Origin: Winkia neuii
GTDB lineage: Bacteria; Actinomycetota; Actinomycetes; Actinomycetales; Actinomycetaceae
NCBI RefSeq assembly: GCF_029011175.1
Contig: NZ_CP118946.1
Coordinates: 124,001-188,000 of the forward strand
Length of the DNA stretch: 64,000 nucleotides
Direction: 5' to 3'
This document shows, piece after piece, positions 7,852-17,749 of the stretch. The notes under the pieces are model-generated. The model was not told the origin of the DNA and ran no database searches. It saw only the letters and a list, made by a program, of their open reading frames with translations. The first letter of the stretch is position 1. Each line of letters starts with the position of its first letter. The translations under genes and the position numbers were made by a program.

Positions 7852-7953
7852 TTGTACGAGCGGGCGGAAAGCGCCTACAACTAAATTGCATGGATGTAGT
7901 TACATGCGCGTAATAAACGTGCTGGTAAGACCAACAAGTAAGGAGCCTACTCA

Positions 7954-8208
7954 ATGTCCGTCACTGTTTACTCGAAGCCGATGTGCGTGCAATGTGATGC
8001 GACTAAGCGTGCATTGAAGCGCAAGGGCGTTGCCTTCGCCGAGGTCGACATCACTCAGGACGCCGACGCACTTGAGCAGGTCAAAGCCTTGGGTTACGTG
8101 CAGGCTCCGGTAGTAATGGCAGGGGAAGATCACTGGTCCGGTTACCGTCCGGACAAGATCAAGGCCCTGGTTGCTGCTATGGGCTCGCAGAAGGTGGCAA
8201 ATGCCTAA
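7954..8208 (+). CDS. nrdH: Glutaredoxin-like electron donor NrdH
   Basis: 84 residues with the CVQC redox motif (Cys11, Cys14) typical of NrdH, and the [13 protein letters not shown]-terminal segment seen in NrdH rather than ordinary glutaredoxins. It passes electrons from thioredoxin reductase to the class Ib ribonucleotide reductase. An AAGGAG ribosome-binding site precedes the ATG. First gene of nrdHIE; its last 8 bases overlap nrdI. Confidence 0.95.
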   Translation: MSVTVYSKPMCVQCDATKRALKRKGVAFAEVDITQDADALEQVKALGYVQAPVVMAGEDHWSGYRPDKIKALVAAMGSQKVANA

Positions 8209-8632
8209 CACTGTGGAGGCCGCAGGATCGGCCCCATACGTCATCTACTTCTCGTCGGCAACGAACAACACGAAACGTTTCGTTGACCGGCTAGAAGTGG
8301 ATTCCGACAGGATCCCGCTCAGGCCGAAGGATCCGTTTTTGTACGCCGAGCGCCCGTACGTGCTGATTGTTCCCACCTATGGGGGCGGAAACCTGAAGGG
8401 CGCGGTACCAAAACAAGTCATCAAGTTCTTGAACCATGAACCCAACCGCAAACTGTGCCGCGGCGTAATTGCGGGTGGAAACACCAACTTCGGGAAGGCC
8501 TACTGCATTGCCGGCGATATTATTGCCGCCAAGCTGCAGGTTCCCTTCATGTACAAATTTGAGCTCCTGGGCACCGGAGATGACGTGTCCATTGTTCGTA
8601 AAGGATTGGAAGAGTTTTGGCAGAAAATCTGA
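8201..8632 (+). CDS. nrdI: Flavodoxin-like RNR accessory protein NrdI
   Basis: 143 residues: [16 protein letters not shown] (phosphate-binding loop for FMN), VPTYGGG (about 57-63) and the [15 protein letters not shown] segment are diagnostic of NrdI. NrdI supplies the oxidant that assembles the Mn-tyrosyl radical cofactor of NrdF. The ATG at 8201 lies within the end of nrdH. The 3' end overlaps nrdE by 16 bases. Confidence 0.94.
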   Translation: MPNTVEAAGSAPYVIYFSSATNNTKRFVDRLEVDSDRIPLRPKDPFLYAERPYVLIVPTYGGGNLKGAVPKQVIKFLNHEPNRKLCRGVIAGGNTNFGKAYCIAGDIIAAKLQVPFMYKFELLGTGDDVSIVRKGLEEFWQKI

Positions 8633-10773
8633 CCGATACTGGCACCGAGACCGCCCTCAGCCCCGATAAGGACTACCACGCCCTCAACGCGAAGCTGAAC
8701 CTGTATTCCCCCGACGGCAAGATCCAGTTCGATGCCGACAAGCAGGCGGCCCGCCAGTACTTCCTGCAGCACGTAAACCAGAACACCGTCTACTTCCACG
8801 ACTTGGAAGAGAAGATGGAATACCTGATCGAAAACGGCTACTACGAAGAGGACGTAGTGCGCCAGTACGATTGGGAATTCGTGAAGAAGCTGTACAAGGC
8901 GGCGTACGCGCACAAGTTCCGTTTCCCCACCTTCTTGGGTGCGTTCAAGTACTACACCTCTTACACGTTGAAGACTTTTGACGGCAAGCGCTACCTGGAA
9001 CGTTACGAGGACCGGGTGTGCATGGTCGCCCTCTACCTGGGCCGTGGCAACGAAGAGCTGGCCATGTCCGTTATGGAAGAGATCATCTCCGGGCGCTACC
9101 AGCCCGCAACGCCAACATTCCTGAACGCCGGTAAGGCTGCGCGTGGCGAACTGGTCTCTTGCTTCCTGGTGCGCGTCGAAGACAATATGGAGTCGATCGC
9201 GCGCGGCATCAACTCCTCCCTGCAGCTGTCTAAGCGCGGCGGCGGCGTGGCGCTGTGTCTTACCAACCTGCGCGAATCTGGTGCACCGATCAAGCGGATT
9301 GAAAACCAATCCTCTGGGGTGGTGCCCGTTATGAAGATGCTCGAGGACGCGTTCAGCTACGCCAATCAGCTTGGGGCTCGCCAGGGAGCGGGCGCGGCAT
9401 ACTTGCATGCCCACCATCCCGACATTCTGAAGTTCCTGGATACCAAGCGTGAAAACGCCGACGAGAAGATCCGTATTAAGACCCTTTCTTTGGGCGTGAT
9501 CATTCCCGACGTAACCTTCGAACTGGCCAAGCGCAACGAAGACATGTACCTGTTTAGCCCCTATGACGTGGAGCGCGTCTACGGTAAGGCCTTCAGCGAA
9601 ATTTCGGTCACCGAGCACTACCGCGAAATGGTAGAGGACGGGCGCATCCACAAGAAGAAGATCAACGCCCGAAAGTTCTTCCAGACGTTGGCCGAAATCC
9701 AGTTTGAATCTGGCTACCCGTACATCGTTTTTGAAGACACGGTCAATCGCGCTAACCCCATCAAGGGGCGCGTGACCATGTCCAACCTGTGCAGCGAGAT
9801 TCTGCAGGTGTCCGAGCCCTCCACTTTCAACGAGGACCTTACATACGAGCACGTGGGCAAAGATATTTCGTGCAACCTGGGCTCGCTGAACATTGCGCGC
9901 ACTATGGATTCGCCGGACTTCGGCAAGACCATCGAAACTGCGGTGCGCGGTCTGACTGCCGTGTCTGACCTGTCCAACATTGCGTCAGTTCCGTCTATCC
10001 AGCGGGGTAACGCCATGAGCCACGCCATTGGGCTGGGGCAGATGAACCTGCACGGTTACCTGGCTCGCGAGGGCGTGTATTACGGTAGCGAGGAAGCGTT
10101 GGACTTCACCAACATGTACTTCTACGCGGTGTGCTACCAGGCGATTAAGGCCTCCTGCAAGATTGCGCAGGAGCGCGGCGAGAAGTTTGTCGGCTTCGAA
10201 GATTCTGACTACGCGTCAGGAAAATTCTTCCAGAAGTACATCGAGGGCGAATGGGTGCCCAAGACCGACAAGTGCAAGCAGCTGCTGGCAAAGTCCACCA
10301 TTTTCATTCCCACCCAAGAAGACTGGAAAGCACTAGCTGCCGACGTGGCAAAGTATGGTATGTACAATCAAAACCTGCAGGCAATCCCGCCCACCGGTTC
10401 TATCTCGTACATCAACTACTCCACCTCTTCCATCCATCCGATTGTGTCCAAGATTGAAATCCGTAAGGAAGGTAAAATCGGGCGCGTCTACTACCCAGCT
10501 CCCTACATGACCAACGACAACCTGGAGTACTACCAGGATGCTTACGAGATCGGGCCAGAAAAGATCATCGACACCTATGCCGTTGCTACTCAACACGTGG
10601 ACCAGGGGTTGTCCCTGACTCTGTTCTACCCGGACACGGTTACATCGCGTGACGTGAACAAGTCTTACATTTACGCTTGGCGCAAGGGCATCAAAACTAT
10701 GTACTACATGCGGATCCGCCAGCAGGCCTTGGAAGGCACTGAGGTGCAGGGCTGCGTGTCCTGCATGCTGTAG
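8617..10773 (+). CDS. nrdE: Class Ib ribonucleoside-diphosphate reductase, alpha subunit
   Basis: 718 residues, normal for NrdE. Visible are the [10 protein letters not shown] and ELVSCFL segments (active-site Cys), SNLCSEI with the SCNLGSLN block, and the C-terminal CVSCML with the redox Cys pair that NrdH reduces. The N-terminal ATP-cone of class Ia enzymes is absent, as expected for class Ib. The best start in frame is TTG at 8617, inside the end of nrdI, with purine-rich AAGGATTGGAAGAG upstream. The radical-bearing beta subunit gene nrdF does not follow and must lie elsewhere. Confidence 0.95.
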   Translation: MAENLTDTGTETALSPDKDYHALNAKLNLYSPDGKIQFDADKQAARQYFLQHVNQNTVYFHDLEEKMEYLIENGYYEEDVVRQYDWEFVKKLYKAAYAHKFRFPTFLGAFKYYTSYTLKTFDGKRYLERYEDRVCMVALYLGRGNEELAMSVMEEIISGRYQPATPTFLNAGKAARGELVSCFLVRVEDNMESIARGINSSLQLSKRGGGVALCLTNLRESGAPIKRIENQSSGVVPVMKMLEDAFSYANQLGARQGAGAAYLHAHHPDILKFLDTKRENADEKIRIKTLSLGVIIPDVTFELAKRNEDMYLFSPYDVERVYGKAFSEISVTEHYREMVEDGRIHKKKINARKFFQTLAEIQFESGYPYIVFEDTVNRANPIKGRVTMSNLCSEILQVSEPSTFNEDLTYEHVGKDISCNLGSLNIARTMDSPDFGKTIETAVRGLTAVSDLSNIASVPSIQRGNAMSHAIGLGQMNLHGYLAREGVYYGSEEALDFTNMYFYAVCYQAIKASCKIAQERGEKFVGFEDSDYASGKFFQKYIEGEWVPKTDKCKQLLAKSTIFIPTQEDWKALAADVAKYGMYNQNLQAIPPTGSISYINYSTSSIHPIVSKIEIRKEGKIGRVYYPAPYMTNDNLEYYQDAYEIGPEKIIDTYAVATQHVDQGLSLTLFYPDTVTSRDVNKSYIYAWRKGIKTMYYMRIRQQALEGTEVQGCVSCML

Positions 10774-10784
10774 CTGATCAGGAA

Positions 10785-10819
10785 AAGACCGGGTCGTGCC
10801 CCACGCGCGGCCCGGTCTT
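10785..10819 (+). terminator. Hairpin after nrdE
   Basis: A perfect 9-bp stem AAGACCGGG / CCCGGTCTT starts 11 bases after the nrdE stop. The T run is short (CTTGT). Confidence 0.6.
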
Positions 10820-10854
10820 GTATGTCAGGCGGTTTTCCGGGGGCTACATTCGGG

Positions 10855-10872
10855 GAGGGCGGATTCGCCCTC
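10855..10872. repeat. Inverted GAGGGCG pair with 4-nt loop
   Basis: GAGGGCG-GATT-CGCCCTC between nrdE and the ABC transporter gene: a compact hairpin made only of the over-represented word. Confidence 0.6.
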
Positions 10873-10896
10873 GTACTTCGCGCAGATGCCGGGCGT

Positions 10897-10995
10897 GAAA
10901 GCACATCTGGTTATCGAAGGCACATTGGATGGTCGGTGGCACATCGAAATGTGCACAGTTAGGTGTGCTTTAGATGAAATGATGTGCTTTCGGCA
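10897..10995. repeat. Dispersed terminal-inverted-repeat element, copy A
   Basis: Begins GAAAGCACAT (with a second GAAGGCACAT at 10916) and ends ATGTGCTTTC (10982-10991), so its ends are inverted repeats. The interior aligns with copies B (45193-45273) and C (46448-46524), sharing blocks such as GGTGTGCTTT and AAATGATGTGCTTT. It lies in the 413-base gap 10774-11186, which holds no convincing ORF. Confidence 0.65.
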
Positions 10996-11186
10996 TGGGG
11001 AGGGATCCAGGGATCCACACGAATGATTGTGGCCCCTAGGCCCGGCCTGCTCAGCAAATTATTCTTATGCCAGGCAAGTGCGTGATTGTGCTTTGCCCCG
11101 AACCTATTCGTCGGTAGGGCTGGCACTACCTGAAATCTATTCCCCTCCCGATTCTGCCTCACCAGCGCTTTTGCGATCGTAGAGGT

Positions 11187-11951
11187 ATGAACAACACAAG
11201 CATTCCTCAGTCGCCTCTGATGGCGAATAATTCGGCGGCACCGGCCGCTTCGTTCCTGCAGCCCGTCGTTGAACTGGTCGACGTCTCGAAAATCTACGGT
11301 ACTGGTGGCGCCCAGGTGCGAGCCCTAGACAAAGTGTCCGTCGGCTTCGAAGCAGGCAAGTTCACCGCGATCATGGGGCCTTCCGGGTCGGGCAAATCGA
11401 CCATGTTGCACATGCTTGCAGGGCTAGATACCCCAACCGCAGGCAAAGTTCTTATTGAGGGCAAAGACATTACCCAGCTGAAGGATGACGCCCTGACCAA
11501 GCTGCGCCGCGACCGGATTGGTTTTGTATTCCAAAGCTTCAACCTGGTCCCCACACTAGATGCGGCCGCCAACATAAAGCTGCCCGCACAGCTGGCAGGA
11601 CACAAGGTAAACGAACACCAATTCGCCCAGATTACCAGGACTCTAGGAATTGAAGGCAGGCTCGACCACCGCCCTTCACAAATGTCAGGTGGCCAGCAGC
11701 AACGCGTAGCTGTGGCCCGAGCCCTCGTAATGAATCCGGCCGTTATCGTGGCAGATGAACCGACGGGCAATCTGGATTCTGCGTCTTCTAGAGAGGTCCT
11801 GTCCATGCTGCGCCGCGCAGTAACTGACCTTGGGCAAACCGTGATCATGGTGACCCATGACGCCGACTGTGCCGCTGTGGCCGATCGCGTTCTGGAAGTG
11901 TGCGACGGCAAGATCTCTGCCGATCACAGCCTGATTGGTGGTGCCCGGTGA
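11187..11951 (+). CDS. MacB/LolD-type ABC transporter ATP-binding protein
   Basis: 254 residues with a complete ABC ATPase: Walker A GPSGSGKST (about 67-75), Q loop in FQSFNLVPTLDA, signature MSGGQQQRVAVARAL (about 167-181), Walker B VIVADEPTGNLDS and H switch VTHD. The Q-loop pattern is that of the MacB/LolD/FtsE family, whose permeases are FtsX-like. The following permease gene starts inside its last codons (GTGA overlap), so the two form one exporter. No regulator or substrate clue is adjacent. Confidence 0.93.
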   Translation: MNNTSIPQSPLMANNSAAPAASFLQPVVELVDVSKIYGTGGAQVRALDKVSVGFEAGKFTAIMGPSGSGKSTMLHMLAGLDTPTAGKVLIEGKDITQLKDDALTKLRRDRIGFVFQSFNLVPTLDAAANIKLPAQLAGHKVNEHQFAQITRTLGIEGRLDHRPSQMSGGQQQRVAVARALVMNPAVIVADEPTGNLDSASSREVLSMLRRAVTDLGQTVIMVTHDADCAAVADRVLEVCDGKISADHSLIGGAR

Positions 11952-14347
11952 ACACACTTCTAAAAGCCAACCTGCGCACGTACGCGCGGCGTTATTTAGC
12001 CACCGGGCTAGCCGTCGCCATTTCGATGGCCTTCGTGTTCGCGTGCCTGGTAATGACCCAGTCGCTGCAACAATCCCTTACGCAGAGCGCGGATGAGGAA
12101 TTTCAGGGAGTCGCGGCGTTTGCCACCCCCCAAGGTGCCGTAGACCTGCAACAGGCTGCAAAAAAGCTGCAAAATACGCCGGGTGTTGGCGCGGCCCAGC
12201 AGACAGCCTATGGCGTATTGCAGATGCGCGCCGGGAGCGAAAACACCACGGCGTTTGTCGCCGCAGAACAGAAAGCGCCCTTCTTTCATCGTGAGGCTGA
12301 CGAAGGGAAACGGCCAGGCGAGGACGAAATCATGCTCACGACCCAGGCCGCCCAAACCCTGCACGTGAAAGTGGGGCAGACGGTGAAGGCGCGCTCTAAC
12401 ATCGAGGGCGGCGACTACTTCCCACTCAAAGTCTCTGGGCTGATCAAGCAGGGCGCTATAAGTAACGTGCGCTCGGTGATTACTGAAGCGACCATGACTA
12501 AGATGAATGCCTCCATGGCAGCAAACCTCAAAGTCGCTGGTCAGAGCAAGAATCCTAATAAGGCTGAACAGCAGCGCGTGGCCAAGACGGTAAAACAGGT
12601 GTTGGGTAAGGACGTCAAGGTGCAAACCGGCTCCGAGGCCAGAACCACAATGCTGCAGCAGATGCGCATCGGTGGCGCTGTCATGATGGCTGTGCTACTC
12701 ACTTTTCCGGCAATAGCCCTGGTTGTTGCGTTCATTGTAGTGTCCACTACGTTCAAGGTGGTCTACCAGCAGCGGCGACGTGAACTGGCCCTACTGCGCG
12801 CGGTCGGGGCTACCGGGCGGCAGGTGCGATCTCTACTGCGCAAGGAAACCTTACTGGTGGGCGCCATTTCCTCAATTATCGGAATTATCCTCGGCATGGG
12901 TCTGGCAGTCCTTGCATTGCGGATTGGCAAGATCCCGTTAGGCGCGGTCAACCCACTACTGTTGGTGGGCGTGTTCGTCCTCGGCACGGTACTGACGTAT
13001 TTGGTAGGTATGCGGCCAGCGGGACGAGTGGCGAAGGTTCCGCCCCTTGCGGCCCTGTCGCAGTTCAGTGAAGAGGAGGGCGGTAGTGCTCGCACCCGGT
13101 GGGGGCGAATCGTCTTCGGACTGCTGCTGGTTGCGGTCGGCGCCGCCGGGCTGGGGATTGGTATCCACCACGGCGAAGAACTCGGGTTCGTCATTGCGCT
13201 AGCGGGTGGCATCCCCGCTTTCCTCGGGGCGGTCTTGTTGGCCAGTGCCGCCATGCCGAAGCTCACTTCGCTGGTCGGCACCATTGCTCGCAGTGGTATT
13301 GGCAAGATGGCGAGGGCGAACACGACCCGCAACCGGGCCCGTACTGCTGCGACGGGAACGGCAATCGTTATTGGGGTCACTTTGATCACGATGATGTCGG
13401 TGGGAGCTACTTCGATGCGCGCATCGTTGGAAGATACTCTGAATACCGAGCGGCCCATTGACCTGGTAGTCACGTCGCGTGGTGGATCTTTGCAGGCGGG
13501 CCAGGTGGCTAAGCTGCGCGGTCTTGCCGGCATAGCGAAGATGCAGGTAGAGAAGGCGGCTCCGGCGCGTCTGGGAGATAGGGACGTGAAGGCGTACGGC
13601 GTTGCGGACCGAAACCCGGTATCGCGCGCAAAGGAAAAGCTGTTTACTCATAACGAGGGCGAGGCTGCTTCCGGTCTGCCTACGGGAGCCTCCCGACTGT
13701 GCGTCGGCCAGACATGTCAGGACGTGCAGGTGAAGCAGAATAAGGCGATGGAGGCCGGCTCGGTGAATGTGGCCGCCGAAACGCTAAAGCAGTTGGCCCC
13801 TAATGCGAAGGATGCTCGCGCGGTGATTCGCCTGAATGACAATGCGAACATCGAACAGGTGATAAAGGATGTTGGCCAGATCTCTGACAGTCTGGAAATT
13901 ACTGGTGGTGCTGGCGAGAGGGCCTTCTATTCGAAGATGATCAACGCGGCGCTCGCGGTGGTTGTCGGGCTGTTGGCGGTGTCCGTATTGGTCGCCCTCG
14001 TTGGGGTTGCGAACACCCTTTCGCTGTCGGTGGCGGAACGCACCCGCGAGAATGGGCTGTTGCGCGCCCTCGGACTGCTGCGGAGGCAGATGAGGCGGAT
14101 GCTGTTGTGGGAGGCGGTCCTGATCGCGATCACCGGGTCCGCAATTGGCATCCTTCTGGGCATAGGGTTTGGCATCCTCGGAATCCACGCACTGCCGCTA
14201 GAGGTGAACCGCGTGATCGTGGTCATGCCCTGGGCCTACATCGCGGCGGCAGTGGTGATCACTCTGATTGCGGCGGCTTTGGCCTCCTGGGTACCGGGGA
14301 GGAAGGCAGCTAAGGTGCCTCCCGTGCGGGCGCTAACGGCTGACTGA
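11948..14347 (+). CDS. FtsX/MacB-type ABC transporter permease
   Basis: 799 residues from the GTG at 11948. Two FtsX permease modules, each with a cluster of membrane segments. An N-terminal segment (about 17-37) is followed by a large extracytoplasmic domain (40-240) and three helices (245-370), then a second copy with helices near 395-455, an extracytoplasmic domain (about 495-660) and three C-terminal helices. The conserved RRRELALLRAVGATGRQ (about 278-294) and ERTRENGLLRALGLLRRQ mark the coupling regions. It works with the ATPase upstream, probably exporting a peptide or lipid or acting as a mechanotransmission pump. A strong hairpin follows. Confidence 0.92.
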   Translation: MNTLLKANLRTYARRYLATGLAVAISMAFVFACLVMTQSLQQSLTQSADEEFQGVAAFATPQGAVDLQQAAKKLQNTPGVGAAQQTAYGVLQMRAGSENTTAFVAAEQKAPFFHREADEGKRPGEDEIMLTTQAAQTLHVKVGQTVKARSNIEGGDYFPLKVSGLIKQGAISNVRSVITEATMTKMNASMAANLKVAGQSKNPNKAEQQRVAKTVKQVLGKDVKVQTGSEARTTMLQQMRIGGAVMMAVLLTFPAIALVVAFIVVSTTFKVVYQQRRRELALLRAVGATGRQVRSLLRKETLLVGAISSIIGIILGMGLAVLALRIGKIPLGAVNPLLLVGVFVLGTVLTYLVGMRPAGRVAKVPPLAALSQFSEEEGGSARTRWGRIVFGLLLVAVGAAGLGIGIHHGEELGFVIALAGGIPAFLGAVLLASAAMPKLTSLVGTIARSGIGKMARANTTRNRARTAATGTAIVIGVTLITMMSVGATSMRASLEDTLNTERPIDLVVTSRGGSLQAGQVAKLRGLAGIAKMQVEKAAPARLGDRDVKAYGVADRNPVSRAKEKLFTHNEGEAASGLPTGASRLCVGQTCQDVQVKQNKAMEAGSVNVAAETLKQLAPNAKDARAVIRLNDNANIEQVIKDVGQISDSLEITGGAGERAFYSKMINAALAVVVGLLAVSVLVALVGVANTLSLSVAERTRENGLLRALGLLRRQMRRMLLWEAVLIAITGSAIGILLGIGFGILGIHALPLEVNRVIVVMPWAYIAAAVVITLIAAALASWVPGRKAAKVPPVRALTAD

Positions 14348-14364
14348 AGAAAGTGAATAGGCGT

Positions 14365-14395
14365 GAGGGCGTAGTCCAACTTGGGCTGCGCCCTC
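14365..14395 (+). terminator. Hairpin terminator from inverted GAGGGCG words
   Basis: GAGGGCG at 14365 pairs with CGCCCTC at 14389, and the inner AGTCCAA/TTGGGCT extends the stem with one G-U pair. It directly follows the permease stop. Only CCACCTTT follows, so the T run is weak. Confidence 0.55.
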
Positions 14396-14468
14396 CACCT
14401 TTAAGAAAGGCGGCCATTTGCGCTCCGACCTCTGTTTTTAGAGAAGTGGCCAAGGGTAGAATAGGAGC

Positions 14469-14774
14469 ATGTTATTTGCTTTTTCAATTGCGCCTTCCAC
14501 AACTGACGATCCGGATGGTTCGATGGCTTCGGCCGTAGCTCGTGCGATCAAGGTTGTGCGCGATTCGGGCCTGCCAAACGAAACCACTTCGATGTTCACG
14601 ACTTTGGAAGGCAGCTGGGAAGAATGCATGCCGGTCATCCAGAAGGCGTGTGATGCAGTGGGAGAGGTTAGCCCGCGCGTGTCCCTAGTGCTCAAGGCGG
14701 ATCTACGCCCGGGCCATACCGGGGAAATTGAAGGCAAGGTAGAACGCGTGAACGCGCAGGTAGAAAAGCTGTAA
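14469..14774 (+). CDS. Thiamine-binding protein, MTH1187/YkoF (DUF77) family
   Basis: 101 residues, the size of single-domain MTH1187-type proteins. LFAFSIAPS at the N terminus, VVRDSGL (about 36-42), the TTLEGSWEECMPVIQKA block (about 48-64) and RVSLVLKADLRPG are characteristic. Family members bind thiamine or its phosphates; whether they buffer or deliver the vitamin is not settled. I see no TPP riboswitch in the 120 bases upstream and no thiamine genes nearby. Confidence 0.82.
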   Translation: MLFAFSIAPSTTDDPDGSMASAVARAIKVVRDSGLPNETTSMFTTLEGSWEECMPVIQKACDAVGEVSPRVSLVLKADLRPGHTGEIEGKVERVNAQVEKL

Positions 14775-14825
14775 CTGCGTTTTTCAAAATAAGAATTTAA
14801 AATATCTAATCACGGAAGATTAGTG

Positions 14826-16723
14826 ATGGTTGTCGCCGGATCCAAACGCAAGATGCTAATAATCGGCCTGAGCATTGCCCTGGCAGTAGTGGTTGTCGCC
14901 AACTTGACGATCGGCTACTTCCTGCTGAGGCCGGCCCCCACCGCAGTAAGTAAGGGGCCCGCTGCCAAGACTATGACTGCTAAACAGCGGCAAGAGGCCT
15001 TGAGCGTGCCTGTCAACTATTCCAGGGGAATAAAGAAATATCGCAGATTTAAGAAGCCGAATCTGGGTGCAGATTTCTCTTTAGCTAAGTATCAGTATTC
15101 TGCGAAGAGTAATCACATGGCGGCGATTGCGTATTTGACAGAAAAAGTAAACATTGCGGTCTTTGACCAGCAGGGGAAGGTCTTATCTAAATATCAGATT
15201 GCCCCACCGACGTGGAAAGCGGCGGACGAGAATGAGAAGAACATCCTTCAGACATTTACCCGGGTTTATCCTGACGCGTTCTTAGGGCACGTTTCTTTCG
15301 GGGATTACGTGTGGGGACACAAAGAGGGCGTGAACATTGCAACGGGTAAGAAAGTCCCTGCTCCCGGCCCGAAAGGCTCGGTCGTGCGTGGGGTGGCAGG
15401 AACATATCTGATTGTTTCTACCCCGAAGGGCGCGGACGAAGAGGTGAGGGCGTACGCTCCCGGTGCATATGATGAGCCGGCGCTCACAGTGTCGGGGCAG
15501 GGGCATCTCCAGTCTTTTTCTGCCGAGACTTTAGCTTTTGCAAAGAAATTGGGGCGGGATTCGGATATTTCGCTGTTCTATTTGAAGACCGGAAAAATTG
15601 TAAATACCCATGCTAAGGGGGCGACCGCGCCCATTAGCGGGGTAATTGCTATGACTGACGGGTATTGGCTTGTGGGCGATGCTGAAAATCATTGGCAGGT
15701 ACCTGCTAAGGAAGGGGAGGTAAAGCTTGGCAATCGCATCGTTCACGCGGAGTTCGGCAATGGTGAGGGCGAGGGCTCAACGATACTGGGTACTTCCGCC
15801 TATCTGGTCTCAAAATCTAGTATGCCGGCCTCGTCTAATAAGTTCAGCAGCGCCAAGTTCAGGGAAGCCCTAGGCCGGGGGCTTGATGCGCTAGTTCCAA
15901 TTCCTGGGGAGGAGCTGCTTTTCCTGCCTAGTGGAGGCGATTATCTTGCTGTGACCGGGACGGATGGGCAACACTTGTACTCCAGGGTTTATGGAATGGT
16001 GGATGGATTACTGATCCAGGACTCTGAGTATATGAACGAATCCAGCGATTCGATCATGGCTATAGAGATGAAGACGGGAAAGCGGCTGTGGATACTTCCG
16101 AAGGGGTTCTCTGCGGACGAGTACATGACTGGCGGCTTGATAATTGGGGCGGACGCTACCGCTGACGAAATTGTTGTTAGTGGGGCGGAGGGCGCTCTGC
16201 CGGAAGAATCGCAGCAGAAAAATAGCGAACAAGACCCGCCCAAGGCGGCCGGCGATGCCATCCGCAACTTTGATTTTGCGAACGCCACGTGGGATGTGGG
16301 CCGTGATGGTGCTTCTCATACTTACGATCTAAAAGATGGGGTAAAGGAAGAATCGTTTAATGGCGTGCCCGCGAAACTGCAGTATGTCCCAGAAGCCGCC
16401 TTCTACGTAGATATTGACGGTGACGGTTACTTAGATTCGATCCAGCGGGTGAACTATTACCCGGGCACGGCCCATATTCATTATTGGTATGCGCTGTGGA
16501 TGTGGGATCCGCAAAAGAACACCGCGGTTCAACACGGAATGCTGGAGGATTTTGCTGGGAATCTTGTGCCGGCGAGATTCAGCGTTTCTGGGTCTAGGGG
16601 GACACGATTCGGGCCTCTGGGGTGAAGCATAATGAGGGCGCTGCTTGCGCTGTTGACTCTTCAAGTCCGTTCAGCGGGGAAGTCCAATGGGATGGTCAGT
16701 CCATCCGCTTCGTTGAGGACTAA
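14826..16723 (+). CDS. Membrane-anchored extracytoplasmic protein of unknown function, frameshifted near 16600
   Basis: The protein has one N-terminal membrane helix (about residues 10-33) and a large outer domain (40-600) with recurring Ala/Gly/Trp strands that could be a PQQ/WD-like propeller, and near the C terminus a calcium-loop-like DIDGDGYLD. As written the frame stops at 16625. One extra G in the G run at about 16598 would open a coherent continuation (SGVKHNEGAACAVDSS, then VQWDGQSIRFVED) to a TAA at 16721-16723. I give the full span; the intact frame in this sequence is 14826-16625. A GGAAGA site precedes the ATG. I do not recognise the family. The next gene starts 78 bases later on the same strand. 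Confidence 0.65.
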
Positions 16724-16801
16724 TCTCCCATGACATTTGCAATGGGGTTTTCGTTGCACTAGGCCTAGCTGGTGGTTTCGTTTTGCCAATAGCTTGGAGG
16801 C

Positions 16802-17749
16802 ATGGAAACAAAAACAAGACCTGTTTCAGAAAATCCCCAAACTGGTCTCCCGCCGGCGCTACACATCGATGGCGCCTGCCGCGCCTTCGGCAAGGTGCAG
16901 GCGGTAGACAGGGTTGACCTCACTGTCGGCCAGGGCGAACTGGTGGCTCTACTTGGTCGCAATGGTGCCGGGAAGACGACGCTGTTGGACATCGCCCTCG
17001 GATTGGGGCACCCCGATGCGGGTCGTGCCCTACTTTTTGGCCTGGACCCGCGGGAGGCTATCCGCCGCGGCCTAGTTGGCGTCATCCAGCAGGAGGGCGG
17101 ATTCCCCACTTCGGGTACTGTCCGCTCACTGCTGCGGCTGGCCGCCAGTTCGTACCGGAATCACATTGGCGTGGACGCTGCGCTGAAAAGGGCCGGTGTT
17201 GCGGACCTCGCGGGGCGGCGGCTCAGTAAATGTTCGGGCGGACAACGACAGCGTTTCCGCCTGGCAATGGCGTTGCTGTCTGAGCCCCGCCTGCTGCTCA
17301 TGGACGAACCGACTGCCGGTATGGATGTGGCTAGCCGGAAGGAGTTTTGGGAAGGCATGCGCTCCCTGACCGCCGAGGGCGTTTCGATCATTTTTGCCAC
17401 CCACTACCTGCAGGAAGCCGAAGACATTGCCGAGCGGATAGTCATCATGGATCGGGGCAAGGTAGCGATGGATAAATCGAAATCTGAACTGATCGATGCG
17501 GATAGGCGGGCACAGGTGCGCGCTATCCTCCCGGCGGGTTCTGACCTGCCTGAACAGCTGGCTCGTATGGGACGGGCGGAGTGGGACATTCGCCTAAGCG
17601 GGAACACTCTTTTGGCGCAGGGAATCGATCTAGAACCCTTGGCTTTGCGGATTTTGCAAACTCCTGGCGTGCACGGCTTTCAGATGACACGTGTCAGCTT
17701 GGACGACATTTTTACCTCTATAACGTCCTCGGAAGGGGAACTCCGATGA
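16802..17749 (+). CDS. ABC-2-type transporter ATP-binding protein
   Basis: 315 residues: Walker A GRNGAGKTT (about 52-60), signature KCSGGQRQRFRLAMAL (about 143-158), Walker B LLLMDEPTAGMD and switch His in FATHYLQEAEDIAERI. The C-terminal extension (about 230-315) is typical of drug- and lantibiotic-export ATPases of the CcmA/DrrA type. Its stop overlaps the permease start by 4 bases, and a histidine kinase and response regulator follow in the same run. Confidence 0.93.
   Translation: METKTRPVSENPQTGLPPALHIDGACRAFGKVQAVDRVDLTVGQGELVALLGRNGAGKTTLLDIALGLGHPDAGRALLFGLDPREAIRRGLVGVIQQEGGFPTSGTVRSLLRLAASSYRNHIGVDAALKRAGVADLAGRRLSKCSGGQRQRFRLAMALLSEPRLLLMDEPTAGMDVASRKEFWEGMRSLTAEGVSIIFATHYLQEAEDIAERIVIMDRGKVAMDKSKSELIDADRRAQVRAILPAGSDLPEQLARMGRAEWDIRLSGNTLLAQGIDLEPLALRILQTPGVHGFQMTRVSLDDIFTSITSSEGELR

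Noticed and set aside
8500-9852. 450-codon minus-strand ORF
   Set aside because: It lies antisense to nrdI and nrdE, which are unmistakable; long antisense frames are common where G/C occupies third codon positions.
12763-13533. 256-codon minus-strand ORF
   Set aside because: Antisense to the FtsX-type permease; the Pro/Ala/Thr-rich composition is that of a shadow frame.
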